From Desulfosporosinus sp. (GTDB lineage: Bacteria > Bacillota > Desulfitobacteriia > Desulfitobacteriales > Desulfitobacteriaceae), in the NCBI GenBank assembly GCA_031292095.1, contig JARLHU010000234.1, positions 21,496 through 85,495 on the forward strand: a stretch of DNA of 64,000 nucleotides. Direction: 5' to 3'. Positions within the stretch are counted from its first letter, which is position 1, and every line of letters starts with the position of its first letter. Made by a program: the position numbers and the translations under genes. Under the pieces are notes generated by a model. The model saw nothing but the letters and a program-made list of their open reading frames with translations, was not told the DNA's origin and ran no database searches. Shown here piece by piece: positions 33,173 through 42,634 of this stretch.

Positions 33173-33971
33173 CGGACGCGTTGTTAAAAGTTACGATGTT
33201 GAGGTGCTAACGCCGCGGATCTTGGAAGCGGACTGCAAAGCTTGCTTTCAAGGTTCAGATGCTTATTTGTCAGTTATAACTGGCGAGGAAGAGCTGTCTC
33301 CAAGATCGGATCACTTCAGTGAGGTGATGCTCTCGGCTCTCGAGATAGAGGCCACGGAGAAAGCGGCATTGATCCTAGTGGCGGCTGAAACCAGTGCTCA
33401 GGAGATCCGTGGGCAGGCTCAAGCTGACTCGGAGCGGCTACGTCAGGAGGTGATCCAGACGGCGCAAGCTGAGGTTTATCCCGTAGCTGAGGCCAAGGGC
33501 TATCAAGCAGGTCTTGAGGCGGGAGAAGCGGAGGGAAACCGTTTGACTCTCAGTGCTAACCAACTCTTCCAATTGGCGCAACGGGCAGTGCAAGAGGAAT
33601 ATGCCAAAGTGGATGAAGCCTTACTTACTTTGGCGATAAAAATTGCTGAGCGCTTGGTTCGCTCCAGCTTGGCCGTTGATCCCCAACGTTTGGGAGCTAT
33701 CATCCAGGCTCTTTCCCTGCTGCCGCAAGATAGGGAGGGCTGGAGGTTGCATGTAGCGTCTGAGGATGCTCTTTGGTTGAAGGAGAATCCTCCGCCTTGT
33801 CCGTGGGTTGTGGATGAGTCGCTGAGTGCTGGGGATTGTTTCCTAGAGTGTTCGGAGGGTATTTTTGATGCTCGTCTCGAGTCTCAATTAGATAAAATTG
33901 AACACATTTTACGAGAGGAGCTCGAACATGGGGGCTTGGAACCTATTGACTCAACTGGTGGAACAGATTGA
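33156..33971 (+). CDS. fliH: Flagellar assembly protein FliH
   Basis: Regulator/stator of the export ATPase FliI. The 271-aa protein has a variable N-terminus, a long central helix with Gly-containing repeats ('AKGYQAGLEAGEAEGNRL', the GxxxG-type zipper of FliH) and a C-terminal VATPase-E-like domain ('KIAERLVRSSLAVDPQRLGA'). The ATG at 33156 follows 'gagggggg'. Overlaps fliI by 44 nt. Confidence 0.9.
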   Translation: MRLSINGRVVKSYDVEVLTPRILEADCKACFQGSDAYLSVITGEEELSPRSDHFSEVMLSALEIEATEKAALILVAAETSAQEIRGQAQADSERLRQEVIQTAQAEVYPVAEAKGYQAGLEAGEAEGNRLTLSANQLFQLAQRAVQEEYAKVDEALLTLAIKIAERLVRSSLAVDPQRLGAIIQALSLLPQDREGWRLHVASEDALWLKENPPPCPWVVDESLSAGDCFLECSEGIFDARLESQLDKIEHILREELEHGGLEPIDSTGGTD

Positions 33972-35232
33972 ACCGATTTCGGCTCAGGGAAGGGTTGCGA
34001 AGATTGTTGGGTTGATGGTCGAAGCGACTGGTCCACGAGCGAGTGTTGGAGAATATTGCCATATCATCTCGCGAGATGGACGGGCGCTACCGGCCGAAGT
34101 GGTTGGCTTTCGGGATTTCACCACCTTGCTCATGCCGTTAGGAGAGCTCGAAGGAATCGCACCCGGAGATCGTGTCATTCCACAGAGTCAAAAGCTGGCC
34201 GTGCCTGTAGGTCCGGGTTTACTGGGACGGATTCTTGATGGACTGGGACACCCTATGGATGGTCGCCCTCTGCAGACGGAAACAGCGTACCCTCTGCAAA
34301 ATTCACCCCCGAATGCCTTATTGCGTCCACGAATTCGAGATGTGCTGAGTGTGGGTGTTCGAACAATCGATGGGATTCTTACCATTGGTCGAGGTCAACG
34401 GATGGGAATCTTCGCTGGCTCGGGAGTGGGCAAGAGCACCTTGCTGGGAATGATGGCCCGCAACACTGTGGCTGAGGTCAGCGTGATTGCTTTAGTTGGG
34501 GAGCGGGGGCGAGAATTACGTGACTTTATTGAAAAGGATTTGGGTCCTGAGGGTTTAGCTCGTTCTGTCATCATCGTGGCGACGTCGGATCAGCCTGCCT
34601 TGGTGCGCTTAAAGGCAGCTTTTACAGCGACAGCGATTGCCGAATATTTCCGGGACCAAGGTAAGAATGTGCTACTAATGATGGATTCCGTGACTCGTTT
34701 TGCCATGGCTCAGAGGGAGGTGGGCCTGACGGTTGGTGAACCTCCGGCGACCCGGGGATACCCACCCTCAGTTTTCGCTCTTTTGCCGAAACTATTGGAA
34801 CGTTCTGGCATGGCAGGGACGGGAAGTATTACCGGCATCTACACCGTGTTAGTGGACGGGGATGATCATAATGAGCCGATCGCGGATTCGGTTCGTGGAA
34901 TTCTTGATGGTCATATTGTTTTGACTCGGGAGCTGGCCATGCAAAATCAGTTTCCTGCTATAGATATTTTACAATCGGTCAGCCGGGTTATGAACGATGT
35001 GGTCAGTTTCGATCACAAAGAGTGGGCGGGTATAGTGCGCGGCCATATTGCGATTTACCGTAATGCCAAGGATTTGATCGATATTGGGGCTTATACCCCG
35101 GGAAGTAATGCAAAAATTGATGCTGCTATTCTGCATATGGACAGTATCCTGGAGTTTGTTCGGCAAAGGGTGGAAGAACGAGTAGAGTTTGGAGAGATGC
35201 TTAAACAGTTGCAGGGGATCATTACGTCATAG
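33928..35232 (+). CDS. fliI: Flagellum-specific export ATPase FliI
   Basis: Hexameric ATPase of the flagellar type III export apparatus. Walker A 'IFAGSGVGKSTLLGM' (~residue 160), Walker B 'VLLMMDSVTRFA', and 'GEPPATRGYPPSVFA' identify the family. The ATG at 33928, 7 nt after 'gagaggag', gives 434 aa; the track's start at 33898 adds ten residues without a site. The start lies within fliH. Confidence 0.97.
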   Translation: MGAWNLLTQLVEQIEPISAQGRVAKIVGLMVEATGPRASVGEYCHIISRDGRALPAEVVGFRDFTTLLMPLGELEGIAPGDRVIPQSQKLAVPVGPGLLGRILDGLGHPMDGRPLQTETAYPLQNSPPNALLRPRIRDVLSVGVRTIDGILTIGRGQRMGIFAGSGVGKSTLLGMMARNTVAEVSVIALVGERGRELRDFIEKDLGPEGLARSVIIVATSDQPALVRLKAAFTATAIAEYFRDQGKNVLLMMDSVTRFAMAQREVGLTVGEPPATRGYPPSVFALLPKLLERSGMAGTGSITGIYTVLVDGDDHNEPIADSVRGILDGHIVLTRELAMQNQFPAIDILQSVSRVMNDVVSFDHKEWAGIVRGHIAIYRNAKDLIDIGAYTPGSNAKIDAAILHMDSILEFVRQRVEERVEFGEMLKQLQGIITS

Positions 35233-35247
35233 TAGGGAGTGGTGACA

Positions 35248-35703
35248 ATGGCCCGGTTTCTGTTCCGGTTGGAGGCAAGTCTACGGTTGGCGGAACAGGC
35301 TTTGGAAACGGTACAGCGTAAGTTCGCCCAAGAAGTGCAGCGTTGGCAAACCAGTGTTCAAGCCTGCGTGCTTCAAGAAGTACATTTGCAGGAGGCTCAA
35401 GAGGGGCAACGGGATGCGGGTCGACTTCGACCTGAAGCACTGGGAAGTTGGCAAATCTTTGCTTTAGATCAACATGGTCGACTGCTGCAATGTGAAGCAG
35501 AGCGGCGGGCACAAGAGGTGATTATGGAGCAAACTCGACAGGATTTAGGGGATGCCCATCGAGAGGTCGAGAAGTTTCGGCGCCTTAAAGAAAAACAGGT
35601 CAAGGCCTTTAGGGTAGCTGAATTACAGAAGGAACAGAAGATCATGGATGAAACGGGTCAGATTCTCCATTGGCGTCAGAAAGATCAATCCCTACAGAAT
35701 TGA
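35248..35703 (+). CDS. fliJ: Flagellar export chaperone FliJ
   Basis: Small coiled-coil protein of the export ATPase complex, comparable with the F1 gamma subunit. Its 151 residues are almost wholly helical and charged ('LEASLRLAEQALETVQRKFA', 'EKFRRLKEKQVKAFRVAELQ'). Sequence conservation in the family is low; the position directly after fliI makes the call firm. The ATG at 35248 is preferred to two upstream GTGs that overlap 'gggagtggtg'. Confidence 0.88.
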   Translation: MARFLFRLEASLRLAEQALETVQRKFAQEVQRWQTSVQACVLQEVHLQEAQEGQRDAGRLRPEALGSWQIFALDQHGRLLQCEAERRAQEVIMEQTRQDLGDAHREVEKFRRLKEKQVKAFRVAELQKEQKIMDETGQILHWRQKDQSLQN

Positions 35704-35718
35704 TGAAAGGGCGAACTT

Positions 35719-35934
35719 ATGATATATGTTACGCGCTTAAACGGCAAAATTTTTGCCTTGAATTGTGATTTAATCGAAATGATGGAAGAAACTCCCGATA
35801 CCGTCATTACGTTTACGGGTGGGAACAAATACGTGGTGTCAGAACCCATCGAGGTTCTCATTGAAAGGGTTGCTGAGTTTCGGCGACGCTGTGGTCAGAT
35901 TTACAAAGTGGAGGAGGATAAATCAGATAGATGA
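35719..35934 (+). CDS. flbD: FlbD family protein
   Basis: A 71-aa protein of the Firmicute/spirochaete FlbD family, always in flagellar operons and of unknown function. The pattern is 'MIYVTRLNGKIFALNCDLIE' followed by 'ETPDTVITFTGGNKYVV' and a C-terminal helix. Not related to the Caulobacter regulator of the same name. Its stop overlaps the fliL start (ATGA). Confidence 0.92.
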   Translation: MIYVTRLNGKIFALNCDLIEMMEETPDTVITFTGGNKYVVSEPIEVLIERVAEFRRRCGQIYKVEEDKSDR

Positions 35935-36374
35935 AATTGAAGATAAATCTGAAAACCCTGATGCCTGTGATTTTAGCTCTATTAGTTGGCTTGGTGCTCG
36001 GCGTGGGTGGATTAATGGGGGTTCAAAAGTTTATTTATCCAGCTTCCAGCACACAGGCCGTAAATGTCAGCCAACCAAAAATAGTCGGACCGTTGGTGGA
36101 CCTTGGCGAGTTTACGGTGAATTTACAAGGGGGGTCTTTTCTCAAGACGACTCTGACAGTTGAAGGGACGGATGCGAAATCAGACGTTCTTTTGAAGGCG
36201 AAGGTCGCGTTTATGAAGGACAAAGTCAATTCGGTTTTATCAAACAAATCCTTAGTGGATGTACAAACTCCGGCTGCCCGGGAAAAATTACGCAAGGAAT
36301 TAATCAATAGCCTCAATGAAGTAGCGGATAATAAAATCTCGGATGTGTTATTTATGGCCATGGTCTACCAGTAA
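35931..36374 (+). CDS. fliL: Flagellar basal-body associated protein FliL
   Basis: Single-pass membrane protein around the stator. One N-terminal helix (about residues 10-30, 'LMPVILALLVGLVLGVGG'), then a periplasmic SPFH-like domain with 'GPLVDLGEFTVNLQGG' and 'LINSLNEVADNKISDVLFMA'. 147 aa. Follows flbD with a 4-nt overlap. Confidence 0.93.
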   Translation: MKLKINLKTLMPVILALLVGLVLGVGGLMGVQKFIYPASSTQAVNVSQPKIVGPLVDLGEFTVNLQGGSFLKTTLTVEGTDAKSDVLLKAKVAFMKDKVNSVLSNKSLVDVQTPAAREKLRKELINSLNEVADNKISDVLFMAMVYQ

Positions 36375-36511
36375 CGATATTCGATGTTCGAAGATCGTGG
36401 TTCGAATAATAACGGACAACGGACGCGAGATTGTGTATGTAGTTTGAAATACCCGAATACCGAGTAGTGGTTCTTAAATCGAACATCGAACCACGAACAT
36501 CGATTATCGAT
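36375..36511. repeat. TTCGA-rich inverted-repeat element A3 (fliL-fliM)
   Basis: Starts immediately after the fliL stop. Left arm 'cgatattcgatgttcgaaga' plus 'tcgtggttcga' is matched at the other end by 'tcgaacatcgaaccacgaac' and 'atcgattatcga'. The inner part has a weaker pair, 'gtagtttgaaat' and 'gagtagtggttc'-type repeats that I cannot align with confidence. Ends 17 nt before fliM. Confidence 0.8.
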
Positions 36512-36528
36512 TAGAGAGGGGGGATTCG

Positions 36529-37530
36529 ATGGGAGACGTTTTGTCTCAAGCTGAAATTGACGCTCTACTCAATGCGCTGTCTGATGAACATGAAGAGACG
36601 GTGGAAATCAGAACCACCCTGATTCAGAAGCGCATTAGAATGTACGATTTTAAACGCCCAAATAAGTTTTCCAAAGATCAGATTAACTCCCTCCAAAACA
36701 TTCACGAAAGTCTTTGTCGTGGGTTGACAAATTACCTTTCCGGGCATTTGCACGCAGTCATAGAATCTAAAGTTCTCTCTGTTGAACAAATTACGTATGA
36801 TGAATTCATTCGTTCCCAACCGAATCCTACCGTTATAGGACTTTTTTCATTACATCCGTTGGAGGGGACCGTGTTAATGGAGGTGAGCCCAACGTTAGCG
36901 TTCACCATTGTGGATCGTTTATTGGGGGGGAATGGGCAAGGACAAAATTCGGAAAAAAATCGAGATTTGACAGAAATTGAAAGAGCAATTATCGAACATC
37001 GTCTGATCCAAATCATTGAACTCATTAAAGAGGCGTGGGCAGAGATTTATGAACTTAAACCGCAGTTTGTCTCAATGGAAACGAATCCACTATTTTCGCA
37101 AATTGTAGCTCCTAACGAAATGATTCTGCTCATCACTCTGGAAGTAAGCATCGGTCAGGCGATCGGGATGATCCATCTTTGCATTCCCTATCTCGTCTTG
37201 GAGCCTATTTTGGATAAGTTAAGTACGTATTTTCGCTTTTCCACTCAGGGGAAGGTTGTCACACCAGAGCAGGTGCAAGCGATTCGGGAAAAAATAGAAT
37301 GGGCAAAGGTGGATATGGTGGCGTTTTTAGGGCACTCGGAAATCTCGGTACGAGACCTTCTCGACTTAGCTAAGGGAGATGTAATTCCGCTCAACCAATC
37401 GGTTAATGATCCACTCCCGATCTATGTGGGTGAATTTATGAAATTTAAGTCTATACCAGGACTACATGGAGACCATCATGCCGTACAGATCACAGAAATA
37501 GTAAAGGGAGGAGGGGGACAAGATAGCTAA
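36529..37530 (+). CDS. fliM: Flagellar motor switch protein FliM
   Basis: C-ring protein that receives CheY-P. The N-terminal CheY-binding peptide 'VLSQAEIDALLNAL' is present, followed by the CheC-like middle domain ('VLMEVSPTLAFTIVDRLLGG') and a C-terminal SpoA/FliN-like domain ('LGHSEISVRDLLDLAKGDVI'). 333 aa. The start follows 'gagagggggga'. The 4-nt gap to fliY fits a co-translated pair. Confidence 0.96.
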   Translation: MGDVLSQAEIDALLNALSDEHEETVEIRTTLIQKRIRMYDFKRPNKFSKDQINSLQNIHESLCRGLTNYLSGHLHAVIESKVLSVEQITYDEFIRSQPNPTVIGLFSLHPLEGTVLMEVSPTLAFTIVDRLLGGNGQGQNSEKNRDLTEIERAIIEHRLIQIIELIKEAWAEIYELKPQFVSMETNPLFSQIVAPNEMILLITLEVSIGQAIGMIHLCIPYLVLEPILDKLSTYFRFSTQGKVVTPEQVQAIREKIEWAKVDMVAFLGHSEISVRDLLDLAKGDVIPLNQSVNDPLPIYVGEFMKFKSIPGLHGDHHAVQITEIVKGGGGQDS

Positions 37531-37534
37531 CGGA

Positions 37535-38722
37535 ATGCTCTCCCAGCAAGAGATTGACGAGTTGCTGCGAGGTACACTAGAACCAGACCTGGAGACATCG
37601 TCCCAGGAGAATCTTTTAGATGAGATTGAAAGAGATACCCTTGGAGAAATTGCTAATATTTCAATGGGCACCGCGGCAACGACGTTATCTCAGCTTTTAG
37701 GTAAGAAAGTGGATATTACCACGCCGAAAGTTGACTTAACGACCTCGGAACAGATTCGCAAGGATTATCCGATCCCTTCCGTTATTTGTGATGTCAAATA
37801 CAAAGCAGGGATTGAAGGCTCAAACCTTTTGATTCTTTCCCAGCGAGACGGTTCGGTTATTGTGGACTTGATGATGGGGGGGGACGGTAAAAACCCGTCC
37901 CCAGAACTCTCTGAGCTTCAGATTAGTGGGATTTCTGAGGCTATGAACCAGATGATGGGGTCAGCGGCCACCTCCATGTCGACCATGTTTCAAACTAAGG
38001 TCGATATTACTCCACCTGATTTAGTGCTCAATGATTTGGCAGATGGGCGAGATATCATTCAAGAGTTCCTTTCACCGGATGAGCCCCTTGTGCAGATCTC
38101 CTTTCGGATGATCGTAGAGGACGTTATAGACAGTATTCTGGTGCAAGTGCTCCCGTTGAGTGTTGCTAAAGGGATGGTCAACAAGTTGATGAGTGTGATG
38201 AACGGTGGGTCTGAGGTAGCTCCGGCAGCACAAGCGACTCCCACTTATCAGTCGCCTCCACCGCCGATAGCGATGCCTTATCAAACTCAACCACCTTCAC
38301 CACCTGCTTCTTATGACGCACCGCCCTATACGATGCCAAGCGGCTATCCCCCTTATGGGATAGCACCGGGCAATACTCAAGGCAATACTCAAGCCAGAAC
38401 GCAGATGCCAGTTCAACCTGCCCAGTTTGCACCGCTCCAATTCGGACAGCCCCTGACCCAGCCGGATAATCTCAATTTGATTTTAGACGTTCCTTTACAA
38501 ATCAGTGTAGAATTGGGCCGCGCCAAAAAAACCATTAGAGAAATTTTAGAAATGGGCCCTGGGTCAATCATTGAACTGGATCGCCTAGCCGGTGAATCGG
38601 TGGATATGATTGTTAATGGCAAATTGATCGCCAAATGTGAGGTTGTTGTCATTAATGAGACGTTTGGGATTCGGGTGACAGATATTATTAATCCGGTAGA
38701 ACGGATGAATTCATTGAGATAG
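37535..38722 (+). CDS. fliY: Flagellar motor switch phosphatase FliY (CheC-FliN fusion)
   Basis: C-ring component and CheY-P phosphatase. Residues 1-13 ('MLSQQEIDELLRG') resemble the FliM CheY-binding peptide. Both CheC-type active-site motifs are intact: 'DTLGEIAN' near residue 34 and 'SGISEAMN' near 129. A Pro/Gln/Tyr-rich linker follows (~220-300), then the FliN/SpoA domain ('LDVPLQISVELGRAKKTI' and 'IINPVERM'). 395 aa. No separate fliN is present, so this supplies the FliN function. Confidence 0.95.
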   Translation: MLSQQEIDELLRGTLEPDLETSSQENLLDEIERDTLGEIANISMGTAATTLSQLLGKKVDITTPKVDLTTSEQIRKDYPIPSVICDVKYKAGIEGSNLLILSQRDGSVIVDLMMGGDGKNPSPELSELQISGISEAMNQMMGSAATSMSTMFQTKVDITPPDLVLNDLADGRDIIQEFLSPDEPLVQISFRMIVEDVIDSILVQVLPLSVAKGMVNKLMSVMNGGSEVAPAAQATPTYQSPPPPIAMPYQTQPPSPPASYDAPPYTMPSGYPPYGIAPGNTQGNTQARTQMPVQPAQFAPLQFGQPLTQPDNLNLILDVPLQISVELGRAKKTIREILEMGPGSIIELDRLAGESVDMIVNGKLIAKCEVVVINETFGIRVTDIINPVERMNSLR

Positions 38723-38736
38723 AGGAGGAGATTTAA

Positions 38737-39099
38737 GTGGCTGCTACTATAATGATTGTTGATGATGCTGCATTTATGCGTATGATGTTGAAGGACATCT
38801 TGACCAAGAATGGTTTTACCGTGATCGGTGAAGCGGAAAATGGTGCTGTGGCCCTGAAAAAGTATATGGAATTGCAACCAACCTTAACGATTATGGATAT
38901 CACCATGCCTGAGATGGATGGCCTACAAGCGGTCAAGGAAATTCGCAAGCGGGACGCACAAGCCCGAATAATTATGTGTAGTGCCATGGGCCAGCAATCA
39001 ATGGTTATTGAAGCGATTCAGTCTGGGGCTAAAGATTTTGTGGTCAAGCCTTTCCAAGCAGAAAGGGTGGTCGAGGCTGTGGCGAAGGCGTTGAAGTAG
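38737..39099 (+). CDS. cheY: Chemotaxis response regulator CheY
   Basis: Single-domain receiver, 120 aa, that binds FliM when phosphorylated. The acidic pocket 'IVDD' (7-10), phospho-acceptor Asp54 in 'TIMDITMPEMDG', the Ser in 'MCSAMG' and Lys in 'FVVKPF' are all present. The GTG start follows 'agaggaggag'. Located between fliY and fliO as in Bacillus. Confidence 0.95.
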   Translation: MAATIMIVDDAAFMRMMLKDILTKNGFTVIGEAENGAVALKKYMELQPTLTIMDITMPEMDGLQAVKEIRKRDAQARIIMCSAMGQQSMVIEAIQSGAKDFVVKPFQAERVVEAVAKALK

Positions 39100-39100
39100 T

Positions 39101-39571
39101 ATGAAGGATATAGAAGGGCAGCCCTTTCCTTCAGCTGGAGACGTGCCTGCTGTTGCGCACTCTGTTGCTTCGTGGTGGGGACTTTTCGGTATATTAGTGG
39201 TTTTTCTCATTATTTTGGCGGTATCTCTCTGGGTTATTCGACGACTCAACCGGGCTAACGAACGGAGCATGAATACACCATGGGCGAGGGTGCTTGACCG
39301 ACAAGTGTTAGGTGGTCAGCAAAGACTATATCTTGTCGAGATTGCTGGTCAATTACAGGTTCTGGGAGGATCGGATCATCACTTGTTGAAACTCAGTGAG
39401 ATCAATGACCCAACCGTTGCTGCCGAAATCTTAGAAGAGCTTACCCCTCGTCCCACGAAACGCGTCGGAGGACGGGCCAATAAAAGTCAAAAATTTTGGC
39501 ACCGCCCGTCTCGAGCAAACGATTCTTTTAATGAGGAACTGGAACGTTTGCTTAAGGAGGTTGAAAGATAG
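39101..39571 (+). CDS. fliO: Flagellar biosynthesis protein FliO
   Basis: Small membrane protein that helps FliP assemble. One membrane helix near residues 27-47 ('[19 protein letters not shown]'), then the family's cytoplasmic part '[20 protein letters not shown]' and a basic tail. 156 aa. The family is poorly conserved, but position before fliP confirms the call. Starts 1 nt after cheY. Confidence 0.88.
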   Translation: MKDIEGQPFPSAGDVPAVAHSVASWWGLFGILVVFLIILAVSLWVIRRLNRANERSMNTPWARVLDRQVLGGQQRLYLVEIAGQLQVLGGSDHHLLKLSEINDPTVAAEILEELTPRPTKRVGGRANKSQKFWHRPSRANDSFNEELERLLKEVER

Positions 39572-40338
39572 TGTCCCCTTCAAGCCGTTTAACGAAACTC
39601 TTCACAAGGGGGATACCCTTGGCGATGGTATTGGGGTGGGGGATATTGGCGAACCCTAGAACGGCTGGGGCAGCTGGCTTAACGTTAGATTTAGGAAACT
39701 CGCCGACGCAACAGACGAGTACCTCAGTGCAGATGCTAATGTTAATGACAGTATTGTCGATGGCCCCTGCCATTCTAATGATGATGACCTCCTTTACTCG
39801 TATTATTATTGTACTGTCTTTTGTACGCAATGCCCTGGGGACGCAACAGCTCCCTCCTAACCAGGTGCTGGTGGGTTTGGCCTTATTCCTTACTTTCTTT
39901 GTCATGGCTCCGACTTGGAACCAGATTAACACGGATGCAGTCCAGCCCTATATGAAGAATCAAATCACTCAGACTGAGGCCCTGAGCAAAGCGGAGGAAC
40001 CGCTGAGACTCTTTATGTTTAAGCAGACACGGGAAAAAGATCTGGAGCTTTTTGTAGGGTTGGCTAAAATGGAGCGGCCTAAAACCTATCATGATGTTCC
40101 GACGTATGTTCTTATACCCGCTTTTGTGATTAGCGAATTGAAGACGGCTTTTCAAATGGGATTTGCGATCTTCATTCCGTTTATCGTCATTGATATGATT
40201 GTATCGAGTACGCTTATGTCAGTAGGTATGATGATGCTTCCGCCTATGATGATCTCACTGCCCTTTAAATTACTGCTGTTTGTCCTTGTCGATGGTTGGC
40301 ATTTGGTGGTGCAGTCTTTAGTGACGAGCTTTCATTAG
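39571..40338 (+). CDS. fliP: Flagellar export gate protein FliP
   Basis: Forms the export gate with FliQ and FliR. N-terminal signal-like segment (to about residue 35), then '[20 protein letters not shown]', '[20 protein letters not shown]' and '[16 protein letters not shown]', all FliP signatures. The GTG start shares a base with the fliO stop and has 'aaggagg' upstream. 255 aa, family length. Confidence 0.97.
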   Translation: MSPSSRLTKLFTRGIPLAMVLGWGILANPRTAGAAGLTLDLGNSPTQQTSTSVQMLMLMTVLSMAPAILMMMTSFTRIIIVLSFVRNALGTQQLPPNQVLVGLALFLTFFVMAPTWNQINTDAVQPYMKNQITQTEALSKAEEPLRLFMFKQTREKDLELFVGLAKMERPKTYHDVPTYVLIPAFVISELKTAFQMGFAIFIPFIVIDMIVSSTLMSVGMMMLPPMMISLPFKLLLFVLVDGWHLVVQSLVTSFH

Positions 40339-40356
40339 AAGAAAGGGGGGATGTGT

Positions 40357-40629
40357 ATGAGTCAAAATCAGGTCGTATACATGGCCAGGGAGGCTATCGG
40401 AGCAGTATTTCTGGTGGGAGGGCCCATCCTCGGGGTGAGTTTGTTGGTGGGTCTACTGGTTAGTATCTTTCAAGCAATGACCCAAATTCAGGAGCAAACG
40501 CTTTCCTTTATTCCCAAAGTTGTCGCAGTAGTCGCTGTCCTATTGATACTGGGCCCGTGGATGCTCTCGGTTCTGACGGCTTATACTACAAATTTATTGA
40601 CCCAATTGGCAACGTTCGGAGGACTGTAG
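40357..40629 (+). CDS. fliQ: Flagellar export gate protein FliQ
   Basis: A 90-aa protein with two membrane hairpin helices: 'VFLVGGPILGVSLLVGLLVS' and 'KVVAVVAVLLILGPWMLSVL', with 'FQAMTQIQEQTLSFIPK' between. The ATG at 40357 follows 'aagggggg'; the track start at 40351 lies too close to that site. Confidence 0.96.
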   Translation: MSQNQVVYMAREAIGAVFLVGGPILGVSLLVGLLVSIFQAMTQIQEQTLSFIPKVVAVVAVLLILGPWMLSVLTAYTTNLLTQLATFGGL

Positions 40630-40788
40630 TCGAGGTTCGATATTCGAAGTTCGAGGTACGATCTTGAATTCGATTCTGCGAATCGAAGAACGGAATTGGA
40701 CTTATAATTTTATATTAGATTTGAATTACTATGCGAGCTCTGTTTGCTTCGTTTCGAACTTCGAACATCGAACCTCGCACATCGAATA
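40630..40788. repeat. TTCGA-rich inverted-repeat element A4 (fliQ-fliR)
   Basis: Starts at the base after the fliQ stop. Left arm 'tcgaggttcgatattcgaag' then 'ttcgaggtacga'; right arm (40751-40788) 'ttcgaacttcgaacatcgaa' then 'cctcgcacatcga'. AT-rich in the middle. The track's fliR ORF (40731) starts inside this element; the real fliR start is 14 nt beyond it. Confidence 0.82.
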
Positions 40789-40802
40789 GGGGGTGTAGGG
40801 AT

Positions 40803-41582
40803 ATGGGGCTGACCGAACTTCTCCAATGGAACATCTCATTATTTCTGCTAATCTTGTCCCGTTGGGCTGGCATGATCATGCTTGCTCCGGTTTTTGGTGC
40901 TAGAGAGGTTCCGGGAGTCGTGAAACTAATTTTGGTGGCGAGCCTATCTTTAATTGTCTATCCCTTGATTTCTGCGGCCAAGCCGTCAATTCCCAGCGAA
41001 CTATTGCCCTATATTGCAATCGTGATCAAGGAAGTTTTTGTCGGCTTGGTCATCGGTTTTGTGATTTATACATTAACCGCCATTTTACAAGGAGCGGGGC
41101 AGTTACTTGATTTTCAAATGGGTTTTACGATGGGGGCCGCAATTGACCCGGTTTATGGGGTGCAAAGCCCTATGATGGGTAACTTCCAGATGATATTAGC
41201 TACGATGCTTTTATTGGCCACCAATTCTCATCACTATCTCATCGCCGCTATGGTCAAGAGTTATGTCTATATTCCGATTAATCCTTCTTCCTTGCCCGCC
41301 GATATTACCTTTTACGTTCAGCTCGTTGCTCATGTGTTTGCTTTAGCGATTCAAATAGCATTACCTGTCTTTGGAGCCCTTCTAGTTTCAGATGTCGGTG
41401 TGGGGCTTTTGTCTAGGACAGTACCCCAACTCAATATTTTTTCGGTTGTTTTCCCAGTGAAAATTATTTTCGGATTTACCATTCTCTTCCTTTCGATTCC
41501 CTTTTTTGGGGAAGCCGTAGCGCATCTCTTTAATCTGAACATGTCTTGGGTTTTAGAACTTTATCAGGGGTGGAAGCAATGA
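40803..41582 (+). CDS. fliR: Flagellar export gate protein FliR
   Basis: Membrane protein of the export gate. 259 aa with about six hydrophobic helices; family stretches 'LSRWAGMIMLAPVFGAREVP', 'LLDFQMGFTMGAAIDP' and 'IQIALPVFGALLVSDVGVGL' are clear. The ATG at 40803 (behind 'gggggtgtaggg') gives the family length; the track's upstream start would translate repeat A4. Its stop overlaps flhB (ATGA). Confidence 0.96.
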   Translation: MGLTELLQWNISLFLLILSRWAGMIMLAPVFGAREVPGVVKLILVASLSLIVYPLISAAKPSIPSELLPYIAIVIKEVFVGLVIGFVIYTLTAILQGAGQLLDFQMGFTMGAAIDPVYGVQSPMMGNFQMILATMLLLATNSHHYLIAAMVKSYVYIPINPSSLPADITFYVQLVAHVFALAIQIALPVFGALLVSDVGVGLLSRTVPQLNIFSVVFPVKIIFGFTILFLSIPFFGEAVAHLFNLNMSWVLELYQGWKQ

Positions 41583-42634
41583 GCGAAAAAAAACATGCAG
41601 CCACGCCCAAGCGTAGACAGGACGCGCGTAAAAAGGGCCAGATTTTCAAAAGCCAGGAAGTAATCTCAGCCTTCATGCTCTTAGGCCTCGTAGCCGTTCT
41701 CAAATACTGGCTACCGACCATGTTACAGCGCATGGAGCAGCTTTTTCCTTATATGTTAGGTCTTTCCTCAGAGTGGACCGAACTTTCGGTGTCAAGTCTG
41801 ATGCTGAACATTCTTTGGCTGGGGATACAAATCATGTGGCCTATTTTTGGTACAGGGGTAGTGATTGCCTTAGCATCAAATTATATCCAAGTTGGTATTC
41901 TCTTTACTGGGGAGTCCATGAAACCTCAAATTTCCCGCCTTAGCTTGGTTAGTGGTGCAAAACGGATGTTTGGTGTTAAGGCCTGGACTGAATTAGCGAA
42001 ATCTCTGGCCAAAGTGATCCTGATTGGATATTTCCTTTATGCAAGTGTACGAGACCGGTTGCAAATCTATCCCGCTTTGCAACAACTCGATGTTGGACAA
42101 GGAGCTATTTTTCTAGGTCAAGCCTTAATAGAACTTGCCTGGAAGATCTCAATTTCTTTTTTTCTTTTGGCCGCACTAGATTATCTCTATCAGCGGTGGG
42201 ACTATGAAAAAAACTTGCGGATGTCTCACGAAGAATTAAAACAGGAATATAGACAATCCGAGGGGAATCCGGAACTAAAAAATGAAATTAAGAAACGACA
42301 ACGCGCCATGGCTATGAGCCGGATGATGCAGGATATGAAAAAGGCGGATGTTGTGGTTACCAACCCAACTCATTTTGCGGTGGCCCTACGATATGACTTA
42401 AAAGTACAGAAAGCACCCTACGTGGTCGCCAAAGGGCAAGATCAAGTCGCCCTCCGCATGCGGGAATTGGCGAAAGAATATGACCTTGTGATTATGGAAA
42501 ATAAGCCGCTAGCACGTGCTCTTTATGCTCAGGTGGATATTGGGCAGGGAATTCCAGCGGATCTTTATAAAGCAGTTGCCGAGGTTTTGGCATTTGTGTA
42601 TCGGTTAAAGAAAAAGAAGCCCTCGACGGGGTAG
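41579..42634 (+). CDS. flhB: Flagellar export switch protein FlhB
   Basis: Substrate-specificity switch of the export gate. N-terminal basic segment 'KKHAATPKRRQDARKKGQIF', four membrane helices, and a cytoplasmic domain with the autocleavage site 'VVTNPTHFAVALRYD' (NPTH, cut between Asn and Pro). 351 aa. Start by overlap with the fliR stop. Followed at once by the repeat-filled gap rather than by flhA. Confidence 0.97.
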   Translation: MSEKKHAATPKRRQDARKKGQIFKSQEVISAFMLLGLVAVLKYWLPTMLQRMEQLFPYMLGLSSEWTELSVSSLMLNILWLGIQIMWPIFGTGVVIALASNYIQVGILFTGESMKPQISRLSLVSGAKRMFGVKAWTELAKSLAKVILIGYFLYASVRDRLQIYPALQQLDVGQGAIFLGQALIELAWKISISFFLLAALDYLYQRWDYEKNLRMSHEELKQEYRQSEGNPELKNEIKKRQRAMAMSRMMQDMKKADVVVTNPTHFAVALRYDLKVQKAPYVVAKGQDQVALRMRELAKEYDLVIMENKPLARALYAQVDIGQGIPADLYKAVAEVLAFVYRLKKKKPSTG